37,613 nucleotides of DNA, from assembly GCA_002478885.1 (NCBI GenBank), contig DLKC01000104.1, positions 1 through 37,613 of the forward strand. Direction: 5' to 3'. The DNA is from Chitinophagaceae bacterium UBA7600. GTDB taxonomy: Bacteria > Bacteroidota > Bacteroidia > Chitinophagales > Chitinophagaceae. Within the stretch, counting starts at the first letter, position 1. Each line of letters opens with the position of its first letter. A program made the translations under genes and the position numbers. Under the pieces are notes generated by a model. That model was not told the DNA's origin. It made no database searches and worked only from the letters and a program-made list of their open reading frames with translations. Below, piece by piece: positions 7,098 through 14,045 of this stretch.

Positions 7098-7233
7098 GCT
7101 GTTTAAGTGCCGGTTATCTTTTGTAAAAAACTGCGGCCCGCCTATTGCGTCCTTCAAACAAAAAAACTATCTTATCAACCTCATGCGCTCAATGCATGGC
7201 AACCCACATTTAAAAAATTCAATATCCAGCACT

Positions 7234-7875
7234 ATGGCAAAGATCCCACTAGGTATTTTAGGCGCTTTTGTTGGCACCGCCGGTCCCATTACCGGCTATA
7301 TCCGCGATAACCAGAATATTATCCGGGCCAGCAGGTCTGCAGTCACCTTTAAACGCACCGGCTCCAGGGCGGCACAGCAGGAAAAGATCAGGCTTTGCAA
7401 TGGGTTTACCAAAGCATTCTCCGGCACGGGTTTTTTTAGCAAGACTTTTCCTGCTTACGGCAGCACAGGCACAGGCTATAACAGGGCCACCAGCGCCATC
7501 ATGAACCAGGCTTTGGTGGGCAGCTATCCGCAGCTGCATTTAAGTTATCCAAAACTGCTGATCGCAAAGGGCATGTTACCCGGCGCAGAAGAAGCCAGCG
7601 CTGTTGCTGCTGATGATGGCAGCATCTGTTTCCGCTTTACCGATAACAACAATACAGGCACCGCATCCGGGGCTGATAAAATCGTATTGGTGGTTTATGC
7701 ACCCGTATTGCAACAGGCATTGTTTAGCCTGCATGCGGGGCTGCGCAGGGATGGGTCAGCTGTTTTGCAGGCCGCCATCTTTAAGGGTTATGCCGTAGAA
7801 ACATGGATGGCTTTTTTAAGCAATGACGAAACCAATGCAAGTGACAGCGTGTACACGGGCAGTATTAATCTTTAG
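7234..7875 (+). CDS. DUF6266 family protein
   Basis: The product is 213 aa from the ATG at 7234, chosen because MAKIPLGILGAFVGTAGPIT is the standard beginning of the DUF6266 family. A longer in-frame extension to 7060 would run into the iterated repeats and is not plausible. The conserved core, SRSAVTFKRTGSRAAQQEKI and LCNGFTKAF, follows. A second half (about 115-213) looks like beta-sandwich strands (SICFRFTDNN, KIVLVVYAPV, YAVETWMAFL). The family is abundant in Bacteroidota, often in multiple copies, and has no known function. It is transcribed away from the cassette-like array. Confidence 0.8.
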   Translation: MAKIPLGILGAFVGTAGPITGYIRDNQNIIRASRSAVTFKRTGSRAAQQEKIRLCNGFTKAFSGTGFFSKTFPAYGSTGTGYNRATSAIMNQALVGSYPQLHLSYPKLLIAKGMLPGAEEASAVAADDGSICFRFTDNNNTGTASGADKIVLVVYAPVLQQALFSLHAGLRRDGSAVLQAAIFKGYAVETWMAFLSNDETNASDSVYTGSINL

Positions 7876-7970
7876 TACAATGTTGAAGCAGGCTGTGGGG
7901 TACTATTGAGCTGTGGTTGTGTCACTCACTTGTGCTTCCTGCTCTTTGCGCGGCTCTTTCATTTATGTAA

Positions 7971-8392
7971 CGTCCAGGCACAGGCCTGGCTGACACACAG
8001 TGCCGTGCTACCCAACTTGCGCCATTATGTGAAGGCCTTCTCCAACCACTTATATATTGCTTGTTTCGGTCGGTGAGGACACCGACCGATAGGTAGAATA
8101 ATTTATCCTTGTTAGATTTCGTACCAACTAACCGCAGCGTCCTCAGCCAACACACATTTCTATTAGAGTGACACTGCGGAGACGCCGAGGCGCAAGTCTG
8201 GCTGACACACAGTGCCGTGCTACTAAACCTGCGCCATTATGTGAAGGCCTTCTCCAACCACTTATATATTGCTTGTTTCGGTCGGTGAGGACACCGACCG
8301 ATAGGTAGAATAATTTATCCTTGTTAGATTTCGTGCCAACTAACCGCAGCGTCCTCAGCCAACACACATTTCTATTTGAGTGACACTGCGGA
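7971..8392. repeat. two tandem ~212-bp direct repeats, each with a perfect hairpin
   Basis: Unit 1 (7971-8180) and unit 2 (8181-8392) are nearly identical. Each holds a GGCTGACACACAGTGCCGTG block, then CTTATATATTGCTTGTTTCG leading into a perfect hairpin with 10-bp arms TCGGTCGGTG and CACCGACCGA around AGGA (8066-8089 and 8278-8301). An ATAATTTATCCTTGTTAGAT block and an AACACACATTTCTATT block follow. The frames through the unit encode repetitive nonsense on both strands. It looks like REP/BIME-type repetitive DNA. Confidence 0.85.
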
Positions 8393-9075
8393 GACGCCGA
8401 GGCGCAAGTCTGGCTGACACACAGTGCCGTGCTACCCAACCTGCGCCATTCTGTGAAGGCCTTCTCCAGCCACTTATATATTGCTTGTTTCGGTCGGTGA
8501 GGACACCGACCGATAGGTAGAAGCGCTTTGTTACTTAGCGAGGCTTGTTTATGCTGCCATCAAAGCTTTTGTACAAGTGTGCGACGCAACAGAAGCTTCA
8601 TAGTGTTACTTCTGTTTGGCTCATCAAAATTCTTCTCTCACACAAATGCAACCAGTTGTTTTTCCTTTATTGCGGTGGATGGGACACCGGCCGATAGGTA
8701 GACGTCCAGGCAGAGGTCTGGCTGACACACAGTGCCGTGTTACCCAACCTGCGCCATTATGTGAAGGCCCTCTCCAACCACTGATATATTGCTTGTTTCG
8801 GTCGGTGAGGACACCGACCGATAGGTAGAACACACATTTCTATTTGAGTGACACTGCGGAGACGCCGAGGCACAGGTCTGGCTGACACACCGTGCCGTGT
8901 TACCCAACCTGCGCCATTATGTGCAGACCTTCTCCAACCACTTATATATTGCTTGTTTCCGTCGGTGAGGACACCGACCGATAGGTAGAACACACATTTC
9001 TATTTGAGTGACACTGCGGAAACGCCCAGGCACAGGTCTGGCTCATACACTTTGCCGTGCTACCATACCTGCGCC
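8393..9075. repeat. further copies of the hairpin repeat in shortened form
   Basis: Copies start at 8393, 8701, 8861 and (partial) 9021. Hairpins lie at 8490-8513, 8798-8821 and 8958-8981 (the last with one arm mismatch), plus a degenerate one at about 8671-8694. The 8701, 8861 and 9021 copies are spaced 160 bp apart, missing the block that makes the earlier units 212 bp long. A GTACAAGTGTGCGACGCAAC repeat of a different family sits at 8571-8590. Together with 7876-7970 this makes 1.2 kb without a gene. Confidence 0.8.
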
Positions 9076-9109
9076 AGCAGAAGGAACAAAGTTTGAATTC
9101 TGCCTGGCT

Positions 9110-10291
9110 TTATTTCATCGCGATGCTGCTTTTGAATGCATTGACCATATAATCGTCATTGCGGTATAAGAGGGTCTCGTTAACGGTGATCAGCGCCCTG
9201 TTGTTTTCATTGGGTGGCGCCACCAGGATCTTAAAGTTGTCTTTCATGCCTGCCTGGAACTTTTTGCCATCAATAGCCTTGTCAAGATTGAGTTCGTAAA
9301 TATTTGTGCCCCCTTCAAGCGCACGGATATTGATGCCATTTATTTTATTCAGTGCGGCAAAAAGCGGGGTGGTTCTTTTGATCACGTCCTGTAATACAGT
9401 TTCTATCGTTTCCAGCTTATGCAGTGCCATCGCGGCATTGGCCCAGTTGGTAAACATCGTTCCACCATGTATCTTTTGCAGGTGGGGCACCTGGTCGATG
9501 ATTGTTTTGTCGCCGCACAATACGGCGCCCCCGGCAGCACCCAGGTATTTATACAGGGAGATATAGACCGTGTCAAAATTTGCCGCATAGTCTTTTATGC
9601 CGGTGCCTGACCATGCAGCAGCCATGTACAACCTTGCGCCGTCGAGATGGAGCTTGATATTGTGTTCCCTGCAATAGCTGCTGATCTTCCTGATCTCCTC
9701 GATGGGTACCATTCTTCCATCGGCCCGGCGTACGGGGTTTTCTATTGCTACCGCGCCAATGCCGCTTTCAAACACTTCATTGCTTTTCAGTGATTCGATG
9801 GCTTGTTGTAAGTCGGCTGCAGTGAAGTAGGTTTCCCCCATGGCCAACGGCATCAGCCGTTTACCAAAAACGGATTGAGCGGCGTCAGCCTCATCGCGGT
9901 AAATATGGCTCAGGTCCTGCAGGTACACCTTCGGTTTGTTACCACTCAGCACAGCGATTGCAAGCTGGTTGGCCATGGTACCACTGGGCAGAAAGATCGC
10001 TTTCTCTTTGCCGGTGATCGCTGCAAATTTCTTTTCCAGTTCTTCAACCGCGCCCCCTGTGCCATACCTGTCTCTCGTGATGCCGGTGGAAGCGGATAAC
10101 TGTTGCAGCAGGTCGATATATGCGGCCGGTTCATACAATTCCCCATCAGCAAAGAACTTAACAACGGGTTCTTTGACAGGTTCACCGGTTGCCGCGCTTC
10201 CGGTACCGGCGTTTGCATTCCACGGAGATAAAACTGGCAGAAAAGAAAGGCCGGATAGCTTTAAGAAATTCCTGCGGTGTGTACGGGGCAT
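9110..10291 (-). CDS. Tat-exported threonine-aldolase-like PLP enzyme
   Basis: The product is 393 aa. Residues 1-28 (MPRTHRRNFLKLSGLSFLPV, then LSPWNANA) are a twin-arginine signal with RRNFLK, so the enzyme should be folded with its cofactor before export. The rest is the beta-eliminating lyase/L-threonine aldolase fold (fold-type I PLP): LPSGTMANQLA at about 101-111, HLDGARLY at 215-222 with the PLP-contacting Asp and Arg, and the Schiff-base Lys248 in SLYKYLGAAGGAVL. Low-specificity threonine aldolases cleave L-threonine or allo-threonine to glycine and acetaldehyde. The actual substrate here is unknown. It is preceded and followed by repeat DNA rather than an operon. Confidence 0.82.
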   Translation of the reverse strand: MPRTHRRNFLKLSGLSFLPVLSPWNANAGTGSAATGEPVKEPVVKFFADGELYEPAAYIDLLQQLSASTGITRDRYGTGGAVEELEKKFAAITGKEKAIFLPSGTMANQLAIAVLSGNKPKVYLQDLSHIYRDEADAAQSVFGKRLMPLAMGETYFTAADLQQAIESLKSNEVFESGIGAVAIENPVRRADGRMVPIEEIRKISSYCREHNIKLHLDGARLYMAAAWSGTGIKDYAANFDTVYISLYKYLGAAGGAVLCGDKTIIDQVPHLQKIHGGTMFTNWANAAMALHKLETIETVLQDVIKRTTPLFAALNKINGINIRALEGGTNIYELNLDKAIDGKKFQAGMKDNFKILVAPPNENNRALITVNETLLYRNDDYMVNAFKSSIAMK

Positions 10292-10786
10292 GATGTATCG
10301 TTTAGTACAGCAATCTACAAATAAGTATTTGCTTATTTGCTATTGGCAGCCGCCTTTACCGATTGGTTATATATTGTTTGTTTCGGTGGCTGGGGGCACC
10401 GCCCGATAGGGGCCAATACAAGCAGCAGTATTGCATGGCATCTTCGTTGCGTCGCAATCCTTTCATCGTTCCGGATAAGATTTAGCAAAGGCTCTCCGGT
10501 GTTAGACTTTAGCTATTAGCCAACAGCCAAAGGCTAATAGCAATTCTTCAGCAGGCCTTGTGCCATCGGTGCAAAATATCGGTAGTAGCAGAAGAAAGCA
10601 CAGAAATAAAGGCGTGCCTTAGGTACGCAATATTGATATTGATTTGAAAACATCGTGTACCTGCGGCACACAGGTGATTTTGGTAATTTATTTTCTTCCA
10701 ACATATAGTCCCTACGGGACCCTGAAAATAATTTTTAAACTCCCGGTTTGGCGCTTATACGGCAGGGCTGAACAAAAGCTTCGTAT
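10292..10786. other. gene-free region with degenerate REP element
   Basis: No convincing gene is seen. At 10355-10410 is a degraded copy of the hairpin element (ACCGATTGGTTATATATTGT, then TTTCGGTGGCTGGGGGCACC). TTGCGTCGCAA (10449 onward) resembles one end of the GTTGYGTCR family. GTCCCTACGGGAC (10708 onward) is a short perfect inverted repeat. The remainder is unremarkable. Confidence 0.5.
10512..10541. repeat. 10-bp inverted repeat
   Basis: GCTATTAGCC (10512-10521) and GGCTAATAGC (10532-10541) are exact reverse complements around a 10-nt loop. No T-run follows on the + strand, so a terminator is not clear. Its function is unknown. Confidence 0.6.
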
Positions 10787-10968
10787 CAGCAATGTTGCAT
10801 GGTTCAAAAAAATCCAACGCTCTTTTTTAAACTTTATATTCTTCAAATCTTTTAATTAAAATCTTTATGATGAAATCGTTTTTTCTCACTGCATTATTTG
10901 CAGTGCTATACTTTTATGTGCCTGCACAAACCGATAAAAAATGTTGCCAACGCACAAGCCTGGGCTGA
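10787..10968 (+). pseudogene. truncated duplicate of the esterase 5' end
   Basis: From about 10787 the DNA matches 12107-12255, the upstream region plus start of the intact esterase gene: TCTTTTAATTAAAATCTTTA, then an ATG at 10870 and MKSFFLTALFAVLYFYVPAQ TD. After 23 codons the similarity stops and the frame runs into TGTTGCCAACGC, ending at TGA (10966-10968). The DNA then continues into a copy of the GGCTGACA...GTGCTACTAAACCTGCGCC block found in the 8-kb repeats. Promoter and signal peptide are therefore retained but the enzyme is lost. Confidence 0.8.
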
Positions 10969-11098
10969 CAGCAGGGCCATGCTACTAAACCTGCGCCGGT
11001 AGCTTTTACAGCTGTCTTTACACTACAACTTTCCTTTTTACAGCGTCATGCTACCCGGTCCGGCAGGCTAGCTAGATTCATTCAATTAAAATAAATAG

Positions 11099-11140
11099 AT
11101 AAATATTTATTTTTATTCGATAAATATTTATTTACATTTG
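11099..11140 (+). promoter_or_regulatory. two palindromic operator-like boxes and a candidate -7 element
   Basis: ATAAATATTTAT, a perfect palindrome, occurs twice, at 11099-11110 and 11120-11131, exactly 21 bp apart, so both face the same side of the helix. Directly after is TACATTTG (11133-11140), which fits the Bacteroidota -7 consensus TAnnTTTG, 25 bp before the start codon of the DUF2975 gene. No clear -33 TTG is visible. The placement fits autoregulation by the HTH protein of this operon (inference). Confidence 0.5.
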
Positions 11141-11164
11141 CATTGTCATTTTAAAAACAACAAC

Positions 11165-11698
11165 ATGAAAACAAGAACAGAAATAATTTTAGTGGTACTC
11201 AAAGTCCTGGCATTTTTGGGTTTCATTAAATATTCAATTGACTGCGGAGCCCAGTTAACCAATTTTGTGGCAAGCTTTATAGATCCTGATTGGGCTAAAC
11301 GTACTTACGAGGTTAACCTGGATATATTCAACATTCGGGAGAAAAGTATTCCCTATTACGCTTGCGCCATGTGCCTGACCATTGCGGTATCGATGTTAAA
11401 AGCAACTATCTGGTATGTAGTATATGCCTTGCAGATGAAGCTTAAGCTTCAATCACCTTTTTCTATGGAAGTAGAAAAAAAGCTGGAAATTATCGCTTTC
11501 CTGTTGTTTGCTGTTTGGATTGTGAGCGCTCTTTTCTGGAAGACCTTTGCATACTACCTCACGCAGGATACGGGTGTGCAATTGCCAGCCGACAACAGCG
11601 GAGATGAATACCTTTTTATGGCGGGTATTGTTTATATCATATCGCAGGTATTCAAGCGCGGTATTGAAATACAGGAAGAAAACCAATTAACCGTATAA
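11165..11698 (+). CDS. DUF2975 domain-containing membrane protein
   Basis: The product is 177 aa from ATG 11165 (MKTRTEIILVVLKVLAFLGF). An upstream in-frame extension overlaps the promoter and was rejected. Four membrane segments are visible: about residues 7-28, 76-96, 112-132 and 149-166. The order and the FSMEVEKKLEIIAFLLFAVW segment fit DUF2975, which is regularly found directly upstream of a small YozG-type HTH regulator, as it is here. The function of the pair is unknown. It is co-transcribed with the next gene, with 3 bp between stop and start. Confidence 0.8.
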   Translation: MKTRTEIILVVLKVLAFLGFIKYSIDCGAQLTNFVASFIDPDWAKRTYEVNLDIFNIREKSIPYYACAMCLTIAVSMLKATIWYVVYALQMKLKLQSPFSMEVEKKLEIIAFLLFAVWIVSALFWKTFAYYLTQDTGVQLPADNSGDEYLFMAGIVYIISQVFKRGIEIQEENQLTV

Positions 11699-11701
11699 CC
11701 G

Positions 11702-11926
11702 ATGCCTATTATTGTAAATCTTGATGTAATGATGGCCCGGCGAAAGATGTCGTTGAATGAGCTTTCAGAAAAGGTGGACCTTACGTTGGCCAATCTTTCG
11801 ATCTTAAAAACGGGTAAAGCAAAAGCGGTTCGCTTCAGCACACTGGAAGCCATTTGCAAAGCGCTTAATTGTCAGCCGGGTGATATTTTGGAGTTTGTAG
11901 AAAAAGGCGATGGCACTACCGTTTAA
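11702..11926 (+). CDS. small HTH transcriptional regulator (XRE/YozG type)
   Basis: The product is 74 aa, almost entirely one Cro/C1-like helix-turn-helix: MPIIVNLDVMMARRKMSLNE, then LSEKVDLTLANLSILKTGKA and FSTLEAICKALNCQPGDILE. The latter is the usual fifth-helix sequence of this family. The protein has no sensor domain. It lies in an operon with the DUF2975 gene and probably controls it through the paired ATAAATATTTAT boxes upstream; this is inference from position and spacing. Confidence 0.88.
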   Translation: MPIIVNLDVMMARRKMSLNELSEKVDLTLANLSILKTGKAKAVRFSTLEAICKALNCQPGDILEFVEKGDGTTV

Positions 11927-11963
11927 CAGCTGTGTTTTTATGCTGCCGGCATTGGTTTTTGTT

Positions 11964-12068
11964 TCGGTCGGTGGGGACACCGACCGATAGTGCCAATCTT
12001 TGCTATTTGTTGTTGTCTTAACCGATTGGTTATATGTCGTTTTTTCGGTCAGTGGGGACACCGACCGA
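11964..12068. repeat. two REP-type hairpins
   Basis: A perfect hairpin (TCGGTCGGTG, GGGA, CACCGACCGA) lies at 11964-11987. A second with one mismatched base (TCGGTCAGTG) lies at 12045-12068 and is preceded by ACCGATTGGTTATATGTCG. Both are followed by ATAG. They are members of the family that makes up the 8-9 kb repeats, and they sit between the HTH gene and the esterase gene. They could also act as terminators for the DUF2975 operon, although no T-run follows. Confidence 0.8.
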
Positions 12069-12185
12069 TAGTGCCAGGATGCCAAAACAAGTGAAGCTTC
12101 ACAGAGTAATGTTGAATGGCTCAAAAAAGTCCAACGCCCTTTTTAAACTCTATATTCTTCAAATCATTTAATTAAAATCTTTATT

Positions 12186-13697
12186 ATGAAATCGTTTTTT
12201 CTCACTGCACTATTTGCAGTGCTATACTTTTATGTGCCTGCACAAACCGATAATAAAATTGTGATCGGGAAAGTTGACAGCGTTTACTCGAACATATTGG
12301 GTGAAAAAAGAAAAGTATGGATCTATGTGCCGGGAATGAATTCCGGGAACGCGGATCCAGGCAACCGGTACCCTGTATTGTATTTACTGGATGGTGATGC
12401 GCATTTTCAGTCAGTTGCGGGAATGATACAACAGTTAAGCGAAGCAAATGGCAATACAAATTGCCCCGGCATGATAGTAGTTGCCATACCCAACACAAAT
12501 CGCACAAGAGACCTGACACCTACACATATCGTCAGTGACCTGCCGGCTATGGATAGTAATGCTTCCCAAAATACAGGTGGCGGGGAAAACTTTGTTGCCT
12601 TTATGGAGAAAGAACTGATACCGCATATTGATTCGCTGTATCCCACACAACCATACAGGTTACTGGTTGGTCACTCGTTTGGTGGGTTAACAGTGATGAA
12701 TGTACTTACCAATCACACTAAATTATTCAATGCTTATGTTGCTATTGACCCGAGCATGTGGTATGATAAGGAGCGTTTTTTAAAAGCCACGGAACAAAAG
12801 CTTGCACAACAAAAATATCAAGGGATAAAATTATATCTCGGCATTGCCAACACCATGCCCGGCGGAATGAGTATTGCAAAGATGCTGAAAGACACTACAG
12901 CGGCAACAAGACATATCCGTTCCATTTTTGCGCTTGATACGTTCATAAAAACAAATAAGCAAAACAGTTTGCAATTTGCCGGTAAATATTATGCCGATGA
13001 TGATCATGGATCTGTTCCTTTGATAACCGAGTATGATGCTTTACGTTTTATTTTTAGCTATTACAAGTATAAATTCACAGAGCAGGATTTTACCGATTCA
13101 TCTACTGCTTTTGTTACAAGATACAAGGCGCATTACCAGACTGTCTCTAAAGAACTTGGTTACAGCGTTTCACCCCCTGAGGTACTTACCAATGGATTGG
13201 CTTACCAGTCGCTAAACAGCAAATTCATTGCAAAAGCAGCAGCTTTTTACAAACTGAACCTGGAGAACTACCCGGAAAGCAGCAGTGCTTACGTGGCTTA
13301 TGGTGATTTCCTTGTTTTAAGGGAAGATACAACCAATGCTATTGCATATTACCAAAAGGCATATGCCATCAACAAGAGCGATGAAACGCTGCAAAAATTA
13401 AACAGCCTACAGGGAAACGCAGTATTTAAACTTTCAGCAGATCAATTACAGAAATATGCAGGTGTATATGTTTTTGAAAGCCTATCCATTACTTCCGCTG
13501 TTGTTCTAAAAGATGGAGCACTTTGGATCGCTGTAACAGGTCAGCCTGCGTATGAATTGGTTCCTTTATCACCTGATACATTTAGCATAAAAAATATAAG
13601 CGGGTTTAAATTACACTTTGAAATGGACGGTGACAAGCCATCGACTCTTGTATCTACACAACCAAATGGAACCTTTGTTGGAAATTTAAAGAGGTAA
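12186..13697 (+). CDS. secreted alpha/beta-hydrolase esterase (PF00756-like) with C-terminal TPR-like region
   Basis: The product is 503 aa. Residues 1-20 (MKSFFLTALFAVLYFYVPAQ) are a signal peptide. Residues about 21-300 form the putative-esterase fold related to ferri-bacillibactin/enterochelin esterases and S-formylglutathione hydrolase: RYPVLYLLDGDAHF at 61-74, nucleophile Ser164 in GHSFGG (162-167), and a likely catalytic His274 in YADDDHGSVPLI. Residues about 340-395 form a TPR-like helix pair (SSAYVAYGDFLVLREDTTNA, YYQKAYAINKSDET). The last ~90 residues are a beta-rich tail like those on Bacteroidota serine hydrolases. The substrate is unknown. Partial copies of its 5' and 3' ends flank it. 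Confidence 0.82.
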   Translation: MKSFFLTALFAVLYFYVPAQTDNKIVIGKVDSVYSNILGEKRKVWIYVPGMNSGNADPGNRYPVLYLLDGDAHFQSVAGMIQQLSEANGNTNCPGMIVVAIPNTNRTRDLTPTHIVSDLPAMDSNASQNTGGGENFVAFMEKELIPHIDSLYPTQPYRLLVGHSFGGLTVMNVLTNHTKLFNAYVAIDPSMWYDKERFLKATEQKLAQQKYQGIKLYLGIANTMPGGMSIAKMLKDTTAATRHIRSIFALDTFIKTNKQNSLQFAGKYYADDDHGSVPLITEYDALRFIFSYYKYKFTEQDFTDSSTAFVTRYKAHYQTVSKELGYSVSPPEVLTNGLAYQSLNSKFIAKAAAFYKLNLENYPESSSAYVAYGDFLVLREDTTNAIAYYQKAYAINKSDETLQKLNSLQGNAVFKLSADQLQKYAGVYVFESLSITSAVVLKDGALWIAVTGQPAYELVPLSPDTFSIKNISGFKLHFEMDGDKPSTLVSTQPNGTFVGNLKR

Positions 13698-13952
13698 TGT
13701 TTGATTGATGGGCTTTATATGCTGGTGCTGTGAAGGCCCGGTTGGGACATACAGTTTTTCGGTCGGTGGGGACACCGACCGATAGGGGAAACGGTGACAA
13801 ACCATCCACTCTTGTATCTACCCAGTCAAATGGAACCATTGTTGGAAATTTAAAAAAGTAATGTTTGATTGATGGGCTTTTTATGCTGGTACTGTGAAGG
13901 CCCGGTTGGGACATACAGTTTTTCGGTCGGTGGGGACACCGACCGATAGGGG
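13627..13952. repeat. 164-bp tandem duplication covering the esterase 3' end and a REP hairpin
   Basis: Positions 13627-13790 and 13791-13952 are about 90% identical. Each unit holds the last ~24 codons of the esterase, the stop codon, a ~70-bp spacer (TGTTTGATTGATGGGCTTT...) and a perfect TCGGTCGGTG/CACCGACCGA hairpin (13759-13782 and 13923-13946). The first unit is part of the intact gene. Confidence 0.88.
13791..13861 (+). pseudogene. relic of the C-terminus of a second esterase copy
   Basis: The frame reads GDKPSTLVSTQSNGTIVGNL KK and stops at TAA 13859-13861. It corresponds to GDKPSTLVSTQPNGTFVGNL KR at the end of the intact esterase. The differences are conservative, so it looks like the tail of a paralogue or a diverged duplication. 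It has no start codon or upstream coding region. Confidence 0.75.
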
Positions 13953-14040
13953 AAATATTTACTTGTCTACAAAAGGACTGAACGCAGAAGTGAGTGACAC
14001 AACCGCCGATGCCATGAAATACCTGGAGCCCGTTCCATAA
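13953..14040 (+). pseudogene. orphan gene tail
   Basis: After the second hairpin the + strand reads in frame NIYLSTKGLNAEVSDTTADA then MKYLEPVP and TAA (14038-14040). The composition is protein-like but there is no start, and the DNA before it is repeat. It is probably the 3' end of a gene whose body was removed by repeat-mediated rearrangement. The sequence GAAGTGAGTGACACAACC within it matches the inverse of the 16344 repeat. No family is identified. Confidence 0.4.
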
Positions 14041-14045
14041 AAATC

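Noticed and set aside
6936..7157. 73-codon frame on the minus strand
   Set aside because: It runs through the TTGTTCGAT iterons and has no family resemblance.
7060..7233. N-terminal extension of the DUF6266 protein
   Set aside because: The extension begins inside the iterated repeats, and the family start (MAKIPLGILGAF) lies at 7234.
7922..8993. Several 70-100-codon open frames on both strands within the 8-9 kb repeats (for example a recurring LSVGVLTDRNKQ peptide)
   Set aside because: They are translations of the tandem hairpin repeat; the same peptide recurs because the DNA repeats. No start context, family or codon bias supports a gene.
7971..9075. CRISPR array
   Set aside because: The repeats are 130-212 bp with near-identical spacers between the hairpins. 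There are no short repeats with unique spacers and no cas genes.
10644..10859. 71-codon plus-strand frame upstream of the esterase fragment
   Set aside because: It runs into the duplicated upstream region of the esterase gene and contains a palindromic GTCCCTACGGGAC; no protein-like pattern.
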